A DNA stretch of 64,000 bases from JAQBQB01 sp963757185 (GCA_963757185.1 CAVWQI010000002.1:992001-1056000); one strand, 5' to 3'; positions 24,696-33,950 are shown, counted from the stretch's first letter. Notes: a model not told the origin generated them from the letters alone. Program-made: numbers and translations.

Positions 24696-26291
24696 TCAGA
24701 TTGCCCACCCCGCGCGGTATTCGCGCGTGAGATATTGGTTTGCGTCAGGCGCGTTGGTGAACTCCACCTTCGCCGCGTCGTAGATGACCTTCTTCCCCTG
24801 TCCCGCATGCAGCGCCGCGACGCCGAGCAACATCGTCTCCGTCAACAGCGCGGCGTATTCGATCGGTGAGCTGGCCTTGGTCTCCCCGCGGATCGCCTTC
24901 GCCCAATTCAGCTCGTGGCTCCACGTGATGCGCGGCATCGTCTTCGGGACCTTCGCCGCGGCGTCCATCAACCCGACCGGATAGCAGCGCGGGTTCGACC
25001 CATACGTGTCGTTGATCAGAATTCCCTTCTCGCCGACGAAGATGACGCCGCCTTCCGAGATGAGCGTGACGTCATCGGGCAGCACGTCTGGACGCGGCGG
25101 GTAGAGACCGCCATCGCTCCAGAACAGCTTCACCGGCGGCATCGACCCGCGCGCCGCGAACTGATAGTGCACGTTCGTCGCGGCCGGATACGAGACGGGC
25201 CGCTGCCGGCTGCGCGACGCGGGCGCTCCCGCTGGCGCGTTCGGATCGCCCGGAATCGTCATCGTGCCCCACGGCGTCGACGTCGCTTCGATGCTCGTCG
25301 GATGCTCGAGGCCGAGCGCCCAGAACGGATGGTCGATCAGGTGCGCGCCCATGTCGCCGAGCGCGCCCATGCCGAAGTCCGTCCACCCTCGCCAATTAAA
25401 GGGATGGTAGATCGGGTGATACGGAATGTCCTCGGCGACTGGACCGAGATAGATGTCCCAGTGCAACCCTTCGGGGATCGGATTCGAGCCCGAGGCCATT
25501 CCTTCCGCGAGCGTGCGATTCACTCGGCCCTGGTTCCACGAGGTCCCGAACGAAGTCGAACCCGCCTGCATGATCAGGTTCGGCGCCTGCGGCCGCGGTA
25601 CCGGCTGAGGCCAGTAGCCCAACGGTCGATTCGTCCAAACGTGCACCTCGTGCACCGGCCCGATGACGCCGGCCTGAATCCATTCGTTGATCAGACGCGC
25701 GCCTTCGCTCGAGTGCCCCTGGTTGCCCATCTGGGTCACGAGCTTGGGATTCGCCAGCGCCGTCTGACGAAGGACACGCGCCTCGTGCACCGACCAGGTG
25801 AGCGGCTTCTGCACGTAGACGTGCTTGCCGAGATCCATCGCCGCTTTGGCGACGACGGCGTGGTTGTGGTCGGGCGTCGCGACGATGATCCCGTCGATGC
25901 CCTTCTCCTTGTCGAGCATCTCGCGGAAATCGTAGTACTTCGCCGCCTTGTCGAATTGCTCCTTGAGCTTCGTCCCCGCCGGATTGACGACACCCTCTCG
26001 ATTCGGACGAAGCTTGCTCGTGACGTTTGTCGCCGAGAAGTTCAAATCGACGTCGCACACGGCGCACAGGTTTTCGGTTTTCGCGAGCTCCTGCGCGTTG
26101 CCGGAGCCCATTCCGCCGAATCCGACGACGGCGAAGTTCACGACGTCACTCGGCGCGCGGTATCCCGGGCCTCCAAGGACGTGCCTCGGCACGATCATCG
26201 GCGCGTGAGCGGTGATCGCGGCTCCGAGCACCGCTTTGCCGGCGTCGGCGACAAAGTCGCGACGTGTGATTCGGTCGTCCGGTTTTGACAT
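24696..26291 (-). CDS. Gfo/Idh/MocA family oxidoreductase, Tat-exported
   Basis: A 531-residue NAD(P)-linked oxidoreductase. A twin-arginine leader (ITRRDFVADAGKAVLGAAI) comes first, then a Rossmann fold (VNFAVVGFGGMGSGNAQEL), the pyridine-nucleotide EKP-type motif in its QKP form (KHVYVQKPLTW), and the C-terminal alpha/beta catalytic domain (GMGALGDMGAHLIDHPFWAL). Exported members with QKP motifs commonly act on sugars or glycosides in the periplasm with a tightly bound cofactor. It heads the operon Gfo/Idh, DUF1080, MFS. In the 3-keto-sugar scheme it could reduce or oxidise a 3-keto intermediate. Confidence 0.88.
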   Translation of the reverse strand: MSKPDDRITRRDFVADAGKAVLGAAITAHAPMIVPRHVLGGPGYRAPSDVVNFAVVGFGGMGSGNAQELAKTENLCAVCDVDLNFSATNVTSKLRPNREGVVNPAGTKLKEQFDKAAKYYDFREMLDKEKGIDGIIVATPDHNHAVVAKAAMDLGKHVYVQKPLTWSVHEARVLRQTALANPKLVTQMGNQGHSSEGARLINEWIQAGVIGPVHEVHVWTNRPLGYWPQPVPRPQAPNLIMQAGSTSFGTSWNQGRVNRTLAEGMASGSNPIPEGLHWDIYLGPVAEDIPYHPIYHPFNWRGWTDFGMGALGDMGAHLIDHPFWALGLEHPTSIEATSTPWGTMTIPGDPNAPAGAPASRSRQRPVSYPAATNVHYQFAARGSMPPVKLFWSDGGLYPPRPDVLPDDVTLISEGGVIFVGEKGILINDTYGSNPRCYPVGLMDAAAKVPKTMPRITWSHELNWAKAIRGETKASSPIEYAALLTETMLLGVAALHAGQGKKVIYDAAKVEFTNAPDANQYLTREYRAGWAI

Positions 26292-26428
26292 TCTTGGTCC
26301 CGCGCAGTGGGTTGGTGTCCGGTGTCGAACGGCCTCCGCGTGATTTATTAATGCACCGCGCGGATGCAGATGGTAAGAAACCTCTTGGGGGCGGCCCCCA
26401 GCAAGACCGCCCGAGGAGACGACTGGCC

Positions 26429-27550
26429 TTGGTCCGGAGTCGGATTCGCCGAACGTCGATTGCCACCGTGGCGGTCTGGGCGCTCTCGTGCGGCGGCGAC
26501 GGCGCGGAACCCGTCTCGCACACGACGTCGCCGGTGGTTTCCGTGATGGTCTCCCCGTCGTTTGTTCCGCTGGCCGTCGGCGGGACGCAACAACTGACCG
26601 CGACGCCGCGGGACGCTTCCGGCACATCGGTGCCCGGCCGCCCAATTTCGTGGGCGACGCGAAACGCCGTGGTCGCGACGGTCAGCGCGAGCGGCCTTGT
26701 CACGGCTATCGACACGGGCACGACGACGGTCACCGCCACGAGCGACGGACAATCCGGGATCGTGCTGGTTTCCGTTGCGGCACCGCCGCCGGCGGGGTTG
26801 ATCGTCACCGGGATCCACGACGCTGCGTCGTCCGTGAATCTCTGTCCGACGAGCGATACCGCCGTCTACGCGACGCTCGTCCACGACTTTCAGCTGCTGA
26901 GCGAGGGTCAGCCCGACCCGGTTTCGGTCGCGTGCACCGACCCGTATCCCACCACGAAGCTCACCGACGAGGTCCTCAACTACCAGACGTTGCGGATGGT
27001 CTACTACATGAGCCAGGGCACCGCGGGCAAACTGCCGTGGACGTCGCTGAGCCTCTATGACTGGATGAAATCGCAGATCGCCGGCGTGGACTTTCACGTC
27101 TCCGGGGGCAACTCGTCCTGCTGCGAGGTGATCAACGGCAAGAAATACATCTCGCTGGCTCGCAAGGACTCGGCGATGCTGACGGCGTATCGCGACTGGT
27201 TCGGTGTCGCGAACTGGCTCGCGCTGCTCGCGCACGAGACCCGTCATGCCGCGGGCTATCCGCACGTGAACGGATGCCCCGCGTTCCCGCTGCCGACGGA
27301 TCCGGCCGGTTGCGATCCGACCTACGACATCAACAACCTCGGCGCGTACGGCATTCAGTACTGGCTTTTTTCGAATTGGGCGAGCGGGGCGCTCAACGTC
27401 GGCATCGCGTGCGCGTCGCCGGCGGATGCGAAGACCATGGCGCAGAACTCGGCGAACGGCGCCAACGCATATCCATCGCGCTTCGTGCAGAATCCGCCGC
27501 CGACCGTGACCGCGACGGCCCCCTTCGGCGGGGTTTGCTACCCGCCGTAG
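26429..27550 (+). CDS. BIG2-domain lipoprotein with a metzincin-type zinc motif (putative protease)
   Basis: TTG at 26429 is favoured as start: it has GAGGAG 10 bases upstream and gives a lipoprotein signal (TSIATVAVWALSCGG, lipid Cys in ALSC). The frame extends to 26285 without support. The mature protein has a BIG2-like Ig domain (VSVMVSPSFVPLAVGGTQQL to GQSGIVLVSV, about residues 35-115) and a Cys-containing C-terminal domain of about 240 residues. Residues 269-279 read HETRHAAGYPH, an exact HExxHxxGxxH metzincin zinc-binding motif at the end of a hydrophobic helix (NWLALLA). No known family was recognised for the rest. Likely a surface-anchored metalloprotease; substrate unknown. Confidence 0.7.
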   Translation: MVRSRIRRTSIATVAVWALSCGGDGAEPVSHTTSPVVSVMVSPSFVPLAVGGTQQLTATPRDASGTSVPGRPISWATRNAVVATVSASGLVTAIDTGTTTVTATSDGQSGIVLVSVAAPPPAGLIVTGIHDAASSVNLCPTSDTAVYATLVHDFQLLSEGQPDPVSVACTDPYPTTKLTDEVLNYQTLRMVYYMSQGTAGKLPWTSLSLYDWMKSQIAGVDFHVSGGNSSCCEVINGKKYISLARKDSAMLTAYRDWFGVANWLALLAHETRHAAGYPHVNGCPAFPLPTDPAGCDPTYDINNLGAYGIQYWLFSNWASGALNVGIACASPADAKTMAQNSANGANAYPSRFVQNPPPTVTATAPFGGVCYPP

Positions 27551-27557
27551 CCCGCGT

Positions 27558-28823
27558 TCACGGCCGCCAGATCCCCTGGGCGACCGCCGGGATGAACGTG
27601 TCCAGCCCGAGCGGCGGAAACGCGAGCGTCCTACGCTCCTCCGCGCTCTGATACGCGGTCATCAGGACCTTCACGACCTCGAGTCCGTCGTCGAAAGTGA
27701 GCTTCGGCTTTTCCTTGCCGAGGAACACGCGCACGAAGTGGCGATCCTCGGCTTCGTAGCCGTATGCGGCCGCCTCGCCGGCGACGACCGGCATCTGGCC
27801 GATCTCCGCGTTCTGCTTCTCGACGAGATCTTCGCCCGCCTTCCCCTGTACCGCGCGTGAGAAAAAGAGCTTGAGTCCGCTGTCGAGCGTGTTCCACGAC
27901 ATCGAGTACTCGGGGCCGAGCAATTCGGCCGACAATCGCAGCCCGGCGCCGACGAAGCTCCACGACGTCGACGCCTCGCCGATCACGGTGTAGCCGTCGT
28001 CCGTCTCGAACTCGATCGTCGTGCTCGCGAAATCCTCGGCTGGCTCGGAGGCGTAGTTCACGGCGCGACCGAACGTCTTGGCGAGATGCTTCACGTATTC
28101 CGGGCGCGTCCACTTGAGGCTCGCGATGTGCGCCGTCACCCGCACGGGCTTGACCGTGGACAGCGGCGCGCCGGGCTTCGTCAGCAGATGCCGAACTACG
28201 AGGGCCGAGTGACACATCATGTCGTTCAGCACGCCGCCGCCCTGCAGCTCGCCGCGCCAGAACCAGGGCATGTGCGGGCCGCTGTGCTCTTCCGCCGCAC
28301 GCGCGAGGTACGGCCGGCCCGTCGTCGCCGCGCCGCGCGCCCAGAGAAGATCGCGCCCCGTGTCGACCTGCGGCGCGAACACTTGGTTTTCGAGGTATCC
28401 ATGATGAATTCCCGTGCGCTTCACGAGATCGCGCACCTCGATCGCTTCGGCGACGTTCCGCGCCAGCGGCTTTTCACAGGCGATTCCGGCGAGCGTGCCT
28501 TTCCCGCGCTCGATCGCGTCGACGATCTCCTCGACGTTTTCGACGCGCGCGTGATTCGGTCCGGTGAGCCAGATGGCATCGATCGCCGGATCGGCGACCA
28601 TGTCGGCGATCGTCGCATAGGGTTTCGCGTTGCCGACGTCCAGGTCGCGAGCGAGCTGCGCGGCCGACGCGGCGTTCTTCTTGTGCGGACTCCACACGCC
28701 GACGACGTCGGCGTCGCGCACCGCGCGAAAGGCCTGCAGATGGAAGCGCGCGTTGAATCCGCTTCCGATGAACGCGACGCCGAGCCGCTTGCCCGGCTTC
28801 GCGTCTGTCTTCTTGGGGCTCAT
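27558..28823 (-). CDS. Gfo/Idh/MocA family oxidoreductase
   Basis: A 421-residue cytoplasmic-looking oxidoreductase (no signal peptide): Rossmann motif LGVAFIGSGFNARFHLQAF, DADVVGVWSP, the EKP motif (IACEKPLARN), and a C-terminal domain with GGGVLNDMMCHSALVVRHLL. It is the last gene of a five-gene minus-strand operon and its ATG overlaps the preceding stop as ATGA (28820-28823). It lacks the Tat leader of the paralogue at 24696, so it would act inside the cell, perhaps on the keto-sugar after import. Confidence 0.88.
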   Translation of the reverse strand: MSPKKTDAKPGKRLGVAFIGSGFNARFHLQAFRAVRDADVVGVWSPHKKNAASAAQLARDLDVGNAKPYATIADMVADPAIDAIWLTGPNHARVENVEEIVDAIERGKGTLAGIACEKPLARNVAEAIEVRDLVKRTGIHHGYLENQVFAPQVDTGRDLLWARGAATTGRPYLARAAEEHSGPHMPWFWRGELQGGGVLNDMMCHSALVVRHLLTKPGAPLSTVKPVRVTAHIASLKWTRPEYVKHLAKTFGRAVNYASEPAEDFASTTIEFETDDGYTVIGEASTSWSFVGAGLRLSAELLGPEYSMSWNTLDSGLKLFFSRAVQGKAGEDLVEKQNAEIGQMPVVAGEAAAYGYEAEDRHFVRVFLGKEKPKLTFDDGLEVVKVLMTAYQSAEERRTLAFPPLGLDTFIPAVAQGIWRP

Positions 28824-29503
28824 CGCTCTTGGGGGCTCACGCGAGTGGTCATGACGTCGTAGCTCACGCCGAGCTTGTCGAGCGCGGCGGGCGGGCAACC
28901 GTCGTAGCCGGGATTGAAGACGTTGCCGACGTACTGGAGATCCTTCCACCCTATCGCGCTCGAGTAGAAACCGGATGCGGTCATGTCGCGCAGCCGATTG
29001 AAGAACGCGACGCCGTGCGACATGCCGGGCGGCGCCTTTTGCGGATACGCGATGTCGTCGAGGATCTGGCGGCGCTGGGCGTCGGTCGCGTCGACGAACG
29101 TCTTGGCAAATCGCTTGTCCGATTCGGTGTCGATCCACGCGAGCCCGCCGCGCATCGCGACCTGCGTCGCCGGGTTGGCGTCCTTTTCGGCGAGCAGGAA
29201 GTCCATGTACTCCGGAACTCTTGCGTCGGTGGCGCTCCCCGAGACGTCGTCTCGCGGGATGATGTAGTCGACGAGAACGCGCACCGTCTTCCACTCGTGC
29301 TGCGTGAAGAACCGCGGCGCACTCTGCGCGGCCGCTTGAGACGTCGTTTGCGCACCGACTTGCTCGAGCGCGGTCGCCGGGCTCAGCGCCGCCGCAACCG
29401 GCACCGCGCCGAGCACCTGGAGCATTCGCCGGCGCGAGATCATCGCGTCGGAGGAAGTCGTGCCCGCGCCTTCGATGTCGCGGTCGTCGTTGGTCGTGCT
29501 CAT
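28820..29503 (-). CDS. Gluconate 2-dehydrogenase subunit 3-like, Tat-signal small subunit
   Basis: A 227-residue protein with a clear twin-arginine leader (ISRRRMLQVLGAVPVAAAL) and the gluconate_2-dh3 domain: FFTQHEWKTVRVLVDYIIPRDD, VPEYMDFLLAE, GLAWIDTESDKRFAKTF and FFNRLRDMTASGFYSS. Such hitch-hiker subunits carry the FAD-bearing large subunit across the membrane through the Tat pathway. Start and stop overlap both neighbours by ATGA. The large subunit is the next-upstream gene (GMC oxidoreductase), as in glucose, gluconate and glucoside 3-dehydrogenases. Confidence 0.88.
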   Translation of the reverse strand: MSTTNDDRDIEGAGTTSSDAMISRRRMLQVLGAVPVAAALSPATALEQVGAQTTSQAAAQSAPRFFTQHEWKTVRVLVDYIIPRDDVSGSATDARVPEYMDFLLAEKDANPATQVAMRGGLAWIDTESDKRFAKTFVDATDAQRRQILDDIAYPQKAPPGMSHGVAFFNRLRDMTASGFYSSAIGWKDLQYVGNVFNPGYDGCPPAALDKLGVSYDVMTTRVSPQER

Positions 29504-31182
29504 ATCGCCCCCGCCGCGCGCTGCTGCGCGATGAAGTCGCTCGTGCGCCACGAGAGCGCGAGGATGGTCCACGTGGGATTCTTGTCCGCCTGCGACACGA
29601 ACGGCGCGCCGTCGGCGACGAAGAGATTCTTCACCTCGTGGGCCTGGCAGTTCGCATTCACGACGGACGTCGTCGGATCCGCGCCCATGCGCGCGCCGCC
29701 CAGCTCGTGGATGATCGTTCCGCCGGCGGCGAGACCGTAGTTCTGTTCCCGCGACGGCATCGGCGACGACGGGGTGCCGCCCATCGCGACGATGAGCGAG
29801 CGGAAGGTCTCCTGCATGTGCTTTGCCTGAAGGATCTCGTTGTCGGTGAACTTCCAATGGAAGCGAAGCACCGGAATGCCGAAGCGATCGACCGTCGTGG
29901 GGTCGAGCTCGCAGTACGAGTTCTCGTTGGGAATCATTTCGCCGCGTCCGTCGAACCCGATCGACGCGCCGTAATACTTGCGGTAGTCGGCTTTGAGCTG
30001 TGTGCCGTAGCCGCCGCCGTTGAGCCGCTGAATCCCGCCGCCGGACCCCGACGACGGCTGCCCGGCGCCGCCATACACTTCTATATGGTAGCCGCGCGGG
30101 AAATCGAGCTTCGAGTTGTCGAGCCACCACGGCATGTACACGTGCATTCCGCCGACGCCGTCGTGGTTGTGCGGAACGTGGTCCTCGAGCGCCGGGATGT
30201 GTCCGGAGACGCCCGCGCCGGTCGTGTCGGTGAGATACTTGCCGACCATTCCGCTCGAGTTGGCGAGTCCGTTCGGGAACTTGGTCGACTTGGAGTTCAG
30301 CAGGAGCCGCGCGCTCTCCATCGCGCTCGCCGCGAGCACGACGACCTTCGCCCGGACGTGGTCGTCGGTGTTGGTGTTCTTGTCGATGTACGACACGCCG
30401 TTCGCCAGACCGTCCGGGCCGACGGTCACTTCGCGCGCCATCGCGTTGGTGATGAGCGTCAGCTTCCCCGTCGCCAGCGCCGGCGCGACGAGCACGTCGC
30501 CGCTGGAGAAATTCGCCTTCACCTGACAACCGCGGTTGCACTGCCCGCAGTAGTGACAGGCCATCCGTCCGTTCAGCGGCTGCGTGATGATCGACAGCCG
30601 GGCCGGAATGCACGTGATGTTCAGTTTGTCCGACGCCTTCTTCACCAATAGCTCGTGACACCGCGGCTTGGGCGGCGGCATGAAAATGCCGTCCGGCGCA
30701 TTGCGAAGACCTTCGTTCGATCCGTACAGCCCGATGAACCGATCGACGTTGTCGTAGTAGGGCTTGACGTCGTCATAGCTGATCGGCCAGTCGTCGCCGA
30801 GGCCGTCGAGCGACTTGCGGCGGAAATCGTCCGGACCGAAGCGGAGCGAAATCCGGCCCCAGTGATTCGTGCGTCCGCCGAGCATGCGCGCGCGCCACCA
30901 ACTGAACTGCGTGCCTGGCGCGCGCGTGTACGGCTCGCCGTCGATCTCCCAGCCGCCGTCGCACGCGTCGAACTCGCCGAACGGCCGCCCGTGGATCGAC
31001 GCGCCGCGATGAGGAGTCGCGTAACTCGGCACCAGCATCTTCGAGTCTTTCGACGCGAACCAGCGCGGGCCCGCCTCGAGCATGACGACGCGCGCGCCGG
31101 CCTTCGTGAGGACGTAGGCCGCCATGCCGCCTCCCGCCCCCGAGCCGATGATCGCGACGTCGTAGATCGGTCTTTGTCGCAT
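29500..31182 (-). CDS. GMC family FAD oxidoreductase, large subunit (sugar/glycoside dehydrogenase)
   Basis: A 560-residue flavoprotein. FAD-binding: YDVAIIGSGAGGGMAAYVL (GxGxxG at 13-18) and LEAGPRW. GRTNHWGRISLRF (103-115) and the C-terminal HELGGARMGADPTTSVVN and NPTWTILALSWR are GMC signatures. Cysteines 209, 212, 215 and 219 (ACHYCGQCNRGCQ) form a likely iron-sulfur ligand set, as in the FAD subunits of bacterial glucose and glucoside 3-dehydrogenases. It has no own signal; export would depend on the subunit-3 partner. Its start lies 1 base after the DUF885 stop. No cytochrome c subunit is nearby. Confidence 0.88.
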   Translation of the reverse strand: MRQRPIYDVAIIGSGAGGGMAAYVLTKAGARVVMLEAGPRWFASKDSKMLVPSYATPHRGASIHGRPFGEFDACDGGWEIDGEPYTRAPGTQFSWWRARMLGGRTNHWGRISLRFGPDDFRRKSLDGLGDDWPISYDDVKPYYDNVDRFIGLYGSNEGLRNAPDGIFMPPPKPRCHELLVKKASDKLNITCIPARLSIITQPLNGRMACHYCGQCNRGCQVKANFSSGDVLVAPALATGKLTLITNAMAREVTVGPDGLANGVSYIDKNTNTDDHVRAKVVVLAASAMESARLLLNSKSTKFPNGLANSSGMVGKYLTDTTGAGVSGHIPALEDHVPHNHDGVGGMHVYMPWWLDNSKLDFPRGYHIEVYGGAGQPSSGSGGGIQRLNGGGYGTQLKADYRKYYGASIGFDGRGEMIPNENSYCELDPTTVDRFGIPVLRFHWKFTDNEILQAKHMQETFRSLIVAMGGTPSSPMPSREQNYGLAAGGTIIHELGGARMGADPTTSVVNANCQAHEVKNLFVADGAPFVSQADKNPTWTILALSWRTSDFIAQQRAAGAI

Positions 31183-31183
31183 T

Positions 31184-32971
31184 CTATGGGGTGTCCAGTC
31201 TTGTTGCCTGTTTGACGGTCGCGGGATCGTTGAACATCAGCCACTCGACCACCGACTGCGGCAGGCTCCCGTAGCTGATGACTTGGTCGTGGAACGCGCC
31301 GAGCCGGAAATCGTTCGGATGAGCGTCGCGGTATCGGCCGAGCAGCCGCATGAAACCCAGCTTCCCGACGATGTAGGTCATCTTCTGCGTCGGCTGTGAC
31401 GCCGCGCCCGCCGCCTCGCCCTCGGCCGCCTCGTGATCGAGGCCGCCTTCGTTCATGAAATACTGAACCGCCTGGTCGAAGGTCCATTTTCCCGTGTGGA
31501 GGTTCGCGTCGACCCCGACGCGCGCCGCGCGATAGCGGGAAAGACGCAATACCTGACCATGACCGCCCGTGTTCTGGGCGATCAAACCCTCGTGAAGCAC
31601 GACCTCTTCGAGATAGAGCGCCCAACCTTCGGTGAAGACGCCGTCGCCCTGCTGGCGCCGGATTTCATCTGAAAGATGGTTGGCGATGCTGAGCTGCACG
31701 AAATGGCCGGGGAATCCCTCGTGAACGATGAGCGGCCGCGGATCCTCGATGCCGGCTCTGATGTAGAAGTTGTTGCTCTTCGGGTCGTACGTCGGAATGA
31801 AGTAGAAGCCCGATGGATCCTTGTCGTACAAGCCGGGCGGGTTCATGAAGCCGCCGGGGCTCGTCGGCTTGAACGCCTCCGGCAGTTGGCGGATGTAGAA
31901 CGGCCCGAGATACGACGGCAGCGTCACCAGCTTCTTGGCGTTGATGAATTCGATGACTTCCTTCTCACGCGCCTGATACGTCTTGAGAAAGTCCGCCTGA
32001 TCCTTCGGGATGCGCGGCGCGCGCGCGGGATCGGGGTTCGCGAGCCGCGGATCGGGCAGCATCGCCTCCAGCGAGCGATACCTGGCGAGCTCCGTCTGGC
32101 CGATCGTGTTGAGCTGATCGGCGCTCATCGGCAGCAGATAGATGTGGTGGAGCATGTACTCGTAGTTCGCCGTCCCCATCGCGCGCCACGGGGGCATCGA
32201 CTTCTCGCGTGCGGCGAGCCAATCCGCGTACGAGTGCAACGCGGCCACCGCCGAGTCGCGCGCCGAGACCAGCGCCGCGCGCTCGGCCGGCGAGAAATCC
32301 TTGGCGAGCGTCATCAGGCTCACCGTGTACAACTCGTCGCCGCCGCGGGCGGCGTCGATCGCGAGCTTGGCGTAGAGCGAAACCGGCTTGGTGAGATTCG
32401 CTTCACCCTGGCGAAGCATCGCCGGCGCCGCACGCAGACGCGCCGTCGCCGCGAGCGCTCGCTGGCGCGCCGGCGCGTAGTCCTTGGTCAAGAGCGAAAA
32501 GATGCCGTTCGAGATCTCGTTGACGTACGTCTGCGGATCGACGTGCTCGGCGTCCTGCACCCGGTTGAAGAATTCCGCCGCCTCGAGCTGCGACCTGAAC
32601 AGCACCCAGTCGACCTGGTCGTCGCGGCTCCACTTCGCCGTGTCGACCGCGCGAACCTGGGCGAGCAGGCGACGCACGTACGCGCGCCGCGCCTCAATCG
32701 CGTCGGGACGATAGTCCGTGAGACGGTCGTCCCACGTGTGCAGCCCTTGGCCGCTCGACCCGACGGGATAATTCACCTTGATGGAGTCATAGTACGCCGC
32801 GGCGATTCGCCGCAGATCCGCCGGCACGGCACCGAGGTGGCGAGCGCTCGGCGCAGTTCGCGCGCCGATCAGCGGCAGCACGCCGATCGGCGCGATCAAC
32901 AGCACCGCTAGTTCCGCTGCAGCGAGAAGACGAGTCGTCGGAGTCAAACGCGGAATTCGGCGGTCGATCAC
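31184..32971 (-). CDS. DUF885 family metallopeptidase-like protein
   Basis: A 595-residue product with GTG start at 32971, which overlaps the upstream stop as TAGTG; the frame is open further upstream but overlaps that gene. An N-terminal signal/anchor (LLAAAELAVLLIAPIGVLPLIG) precedes the mostly helical DUF885 domain with VHEGFPGHFVQLSIA (HExxPGH zinc motif) and FTEGWALYLEEVVL as the downstream Glu helix. DUF885 proteins resemble gluzincin (M2/M3-like) carboxypeptidases. It is embedded in an operon of sugar-oxidising genes, which is odd for a peptidase; it may simply share regulation. Confidence 0.82.
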   Translation of the reverse strand: MIDRRIPRLTPTTRLLAAAELAVLLIAPIGVLPLIGARTAPSARHLGAVPADLRRIAAAYYDSIKVNYPVGSSGQGLHTWDDRLTDYRPDAIEARRAYVRRLLAQVRAVDTAKWSRDDQVDWVLFRSQLEAAEFFNRVQDAEHVDPQTYVNEISNGIFSLLTKDYAPARQRALAATARLRAAPAMLRQGEANLTKPVSLYAKLAIDAARGGDELYTVSLMTLAKDFSPAERAALVSARDSAVAALHSYADWLAAREKSMPPWRAMGTANYEYMLHHIYLLPMSADQLNTIGQTELARYRSLEAMLPDPRLANPDPARAPRIPKDQADFLKTYQAREKEVIEFINAKKLVTLPSYLGPFYIRQLPEAFKPTSPGGFMNPPGLYDKDPSGFYFIPTYDPKSNNFYIRAGIEDPRPLIVHEGFPGHFVQLSIANHLSDEIRRQQGDGVFTEGWALYLEEVVLHEGLIAQNTGGHGQVLRLSRYRAARVGVDANLHTGKWTFDQAVQYFMNEGGLDHEAAEGEAAGAASQPTQKMTYIVGKLGFMRLLGRYRDAHPNDFRLGAFHDQVISYGSLPQSVVEWLMFNDPATVKQATRLDTP

Positions 32972-33840
32972 TAGAATTCCAAGTTCACGAGATATTTGTA
33001 GCTGGCTTCGGCGCTGGCCATCGGATCGGGCGGGTTGTCGTACTCGACGAAGTAATGTTCGACGCCCTTGCCATGCGCGAAGATCGTCTTGAAGTCGATG
33101 ACGCCAGCGCCGACGTCCGCCATCTTGTGGTCCGGCGGCCCCATAGAGTCCTTGGCGTGGAACATGGAAAAGCGCCGCGGATACGCGGCCAGCAGTTGCA
33201 ACGGATCCGCGCCGCCGTTCACCGCCCAATAAATGTCCATTTCATACGATACGAGCGCCGGATCCGTCTCTTTCATCAGGATGTCGATCGGAAGTACGTC
33301 ACCGGTCCTGCGCACGATGTCGTTGTGGTTGTGAAAGGCGAAGCGGAATCCTGCGGCCTTGCACGCCGCGCCCGCTTTGTTGAATCGCGCCGCCACCTGC
33401 TTCCAATCGTCCGCCGTCGCCTTCGGCCCGCGCGGCAACGACGCGACGGTGATGAACTCATGGCCGATCACGTTGGCGTCGGCGAATGTCTGAGGCCCGC
33501 TGGTTTCGATGGCCTCGATGCCGACGTGTGCCGACGGCGCGGTCAGACCGTTCGCCTTTAGCATGTCGTGGATCTCGGTCGCCGCGTGGTTGTAATAACC
33601 CGCGAACTCGACCTCTTTGTAGCCGATCTTCGCCAGCGCCGCGAGCGTCCCCGCCATGTCCGCGGCGACTTTGCCGCGGACCGTGTACAGCTCCATTCCG
33701 ATGCGAGCGAGCTTGTTCGGCACGGCGGGTGACTCGGAGAGTTCCGCGAGCTGCCCGATTCCCTCTCCTAGCGCGCGTCGCGCCGACACACCGAGCGCCG
33801 CGACGCCGAGCGTCGCGAGAAAGCTTCGTCGATTCTTCAT
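32971..33840 (-). CDS. Sugar phosphate isomerase/epimerase-like TIM barrel (AP endonuclease 2 fold), exported
   Basis: A 289-residue protein starting at ATG 33840 (GAGGAC just upstream), with a leader (MKNRRSFLATLGVAALGVSA) that looks Tat/Sec-like. The xylose-isomerase-like barrel is visible: IGMELYTVRGKVAADMAGTL, IGYKEVEFAGYYNHAA, GFRFAFHNHNDIVRR, VSYEMDIYWAVNGGAD and MFHAKDSMGP with acidic and His metal ligands. Related proteins isomerise or cleave keto-sugars. It is the first gene of the five-gene operon ending at 27558. Exported members accompany 3-keto-glycoside pathways. Confidence 0.85.
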   Translation of the reverse strand: MKNRRSFLATLGVAALGVSARRALGEGIGQLAELSESPAVPNKLARIGMELYTVRGKVAADMAGTLAALAKIGYKEVEFAGYYNHAATEIHDMLKANGLTAPSAHVGIEAIETSGPQTFADANVIGHEFITVASLPRGPKATADDWKQVAARFNKAGAACKAAGFRFAFHNHNDIVRRTGDVLPIDILMKETDPALVSYEMDIYWAVNGGADPLQLLAAYPRRFSMFHAKDSMGPPDHKMADVGAGVIDFKTIFAHGKGVEHYFVEYDNPPDPMASAEASYKYLVNLEF

Positions 33841-33950
33841 GTCCTCTTCGGGAGCAGAGTCGTGACGTCGCAAAACATGGCCGGACGCTCAGGGCGCGGC
33901 AATGGTGTGACCCGCTTCGCGCGCACCCGCGGCGAGCTATCTTGACGCGC

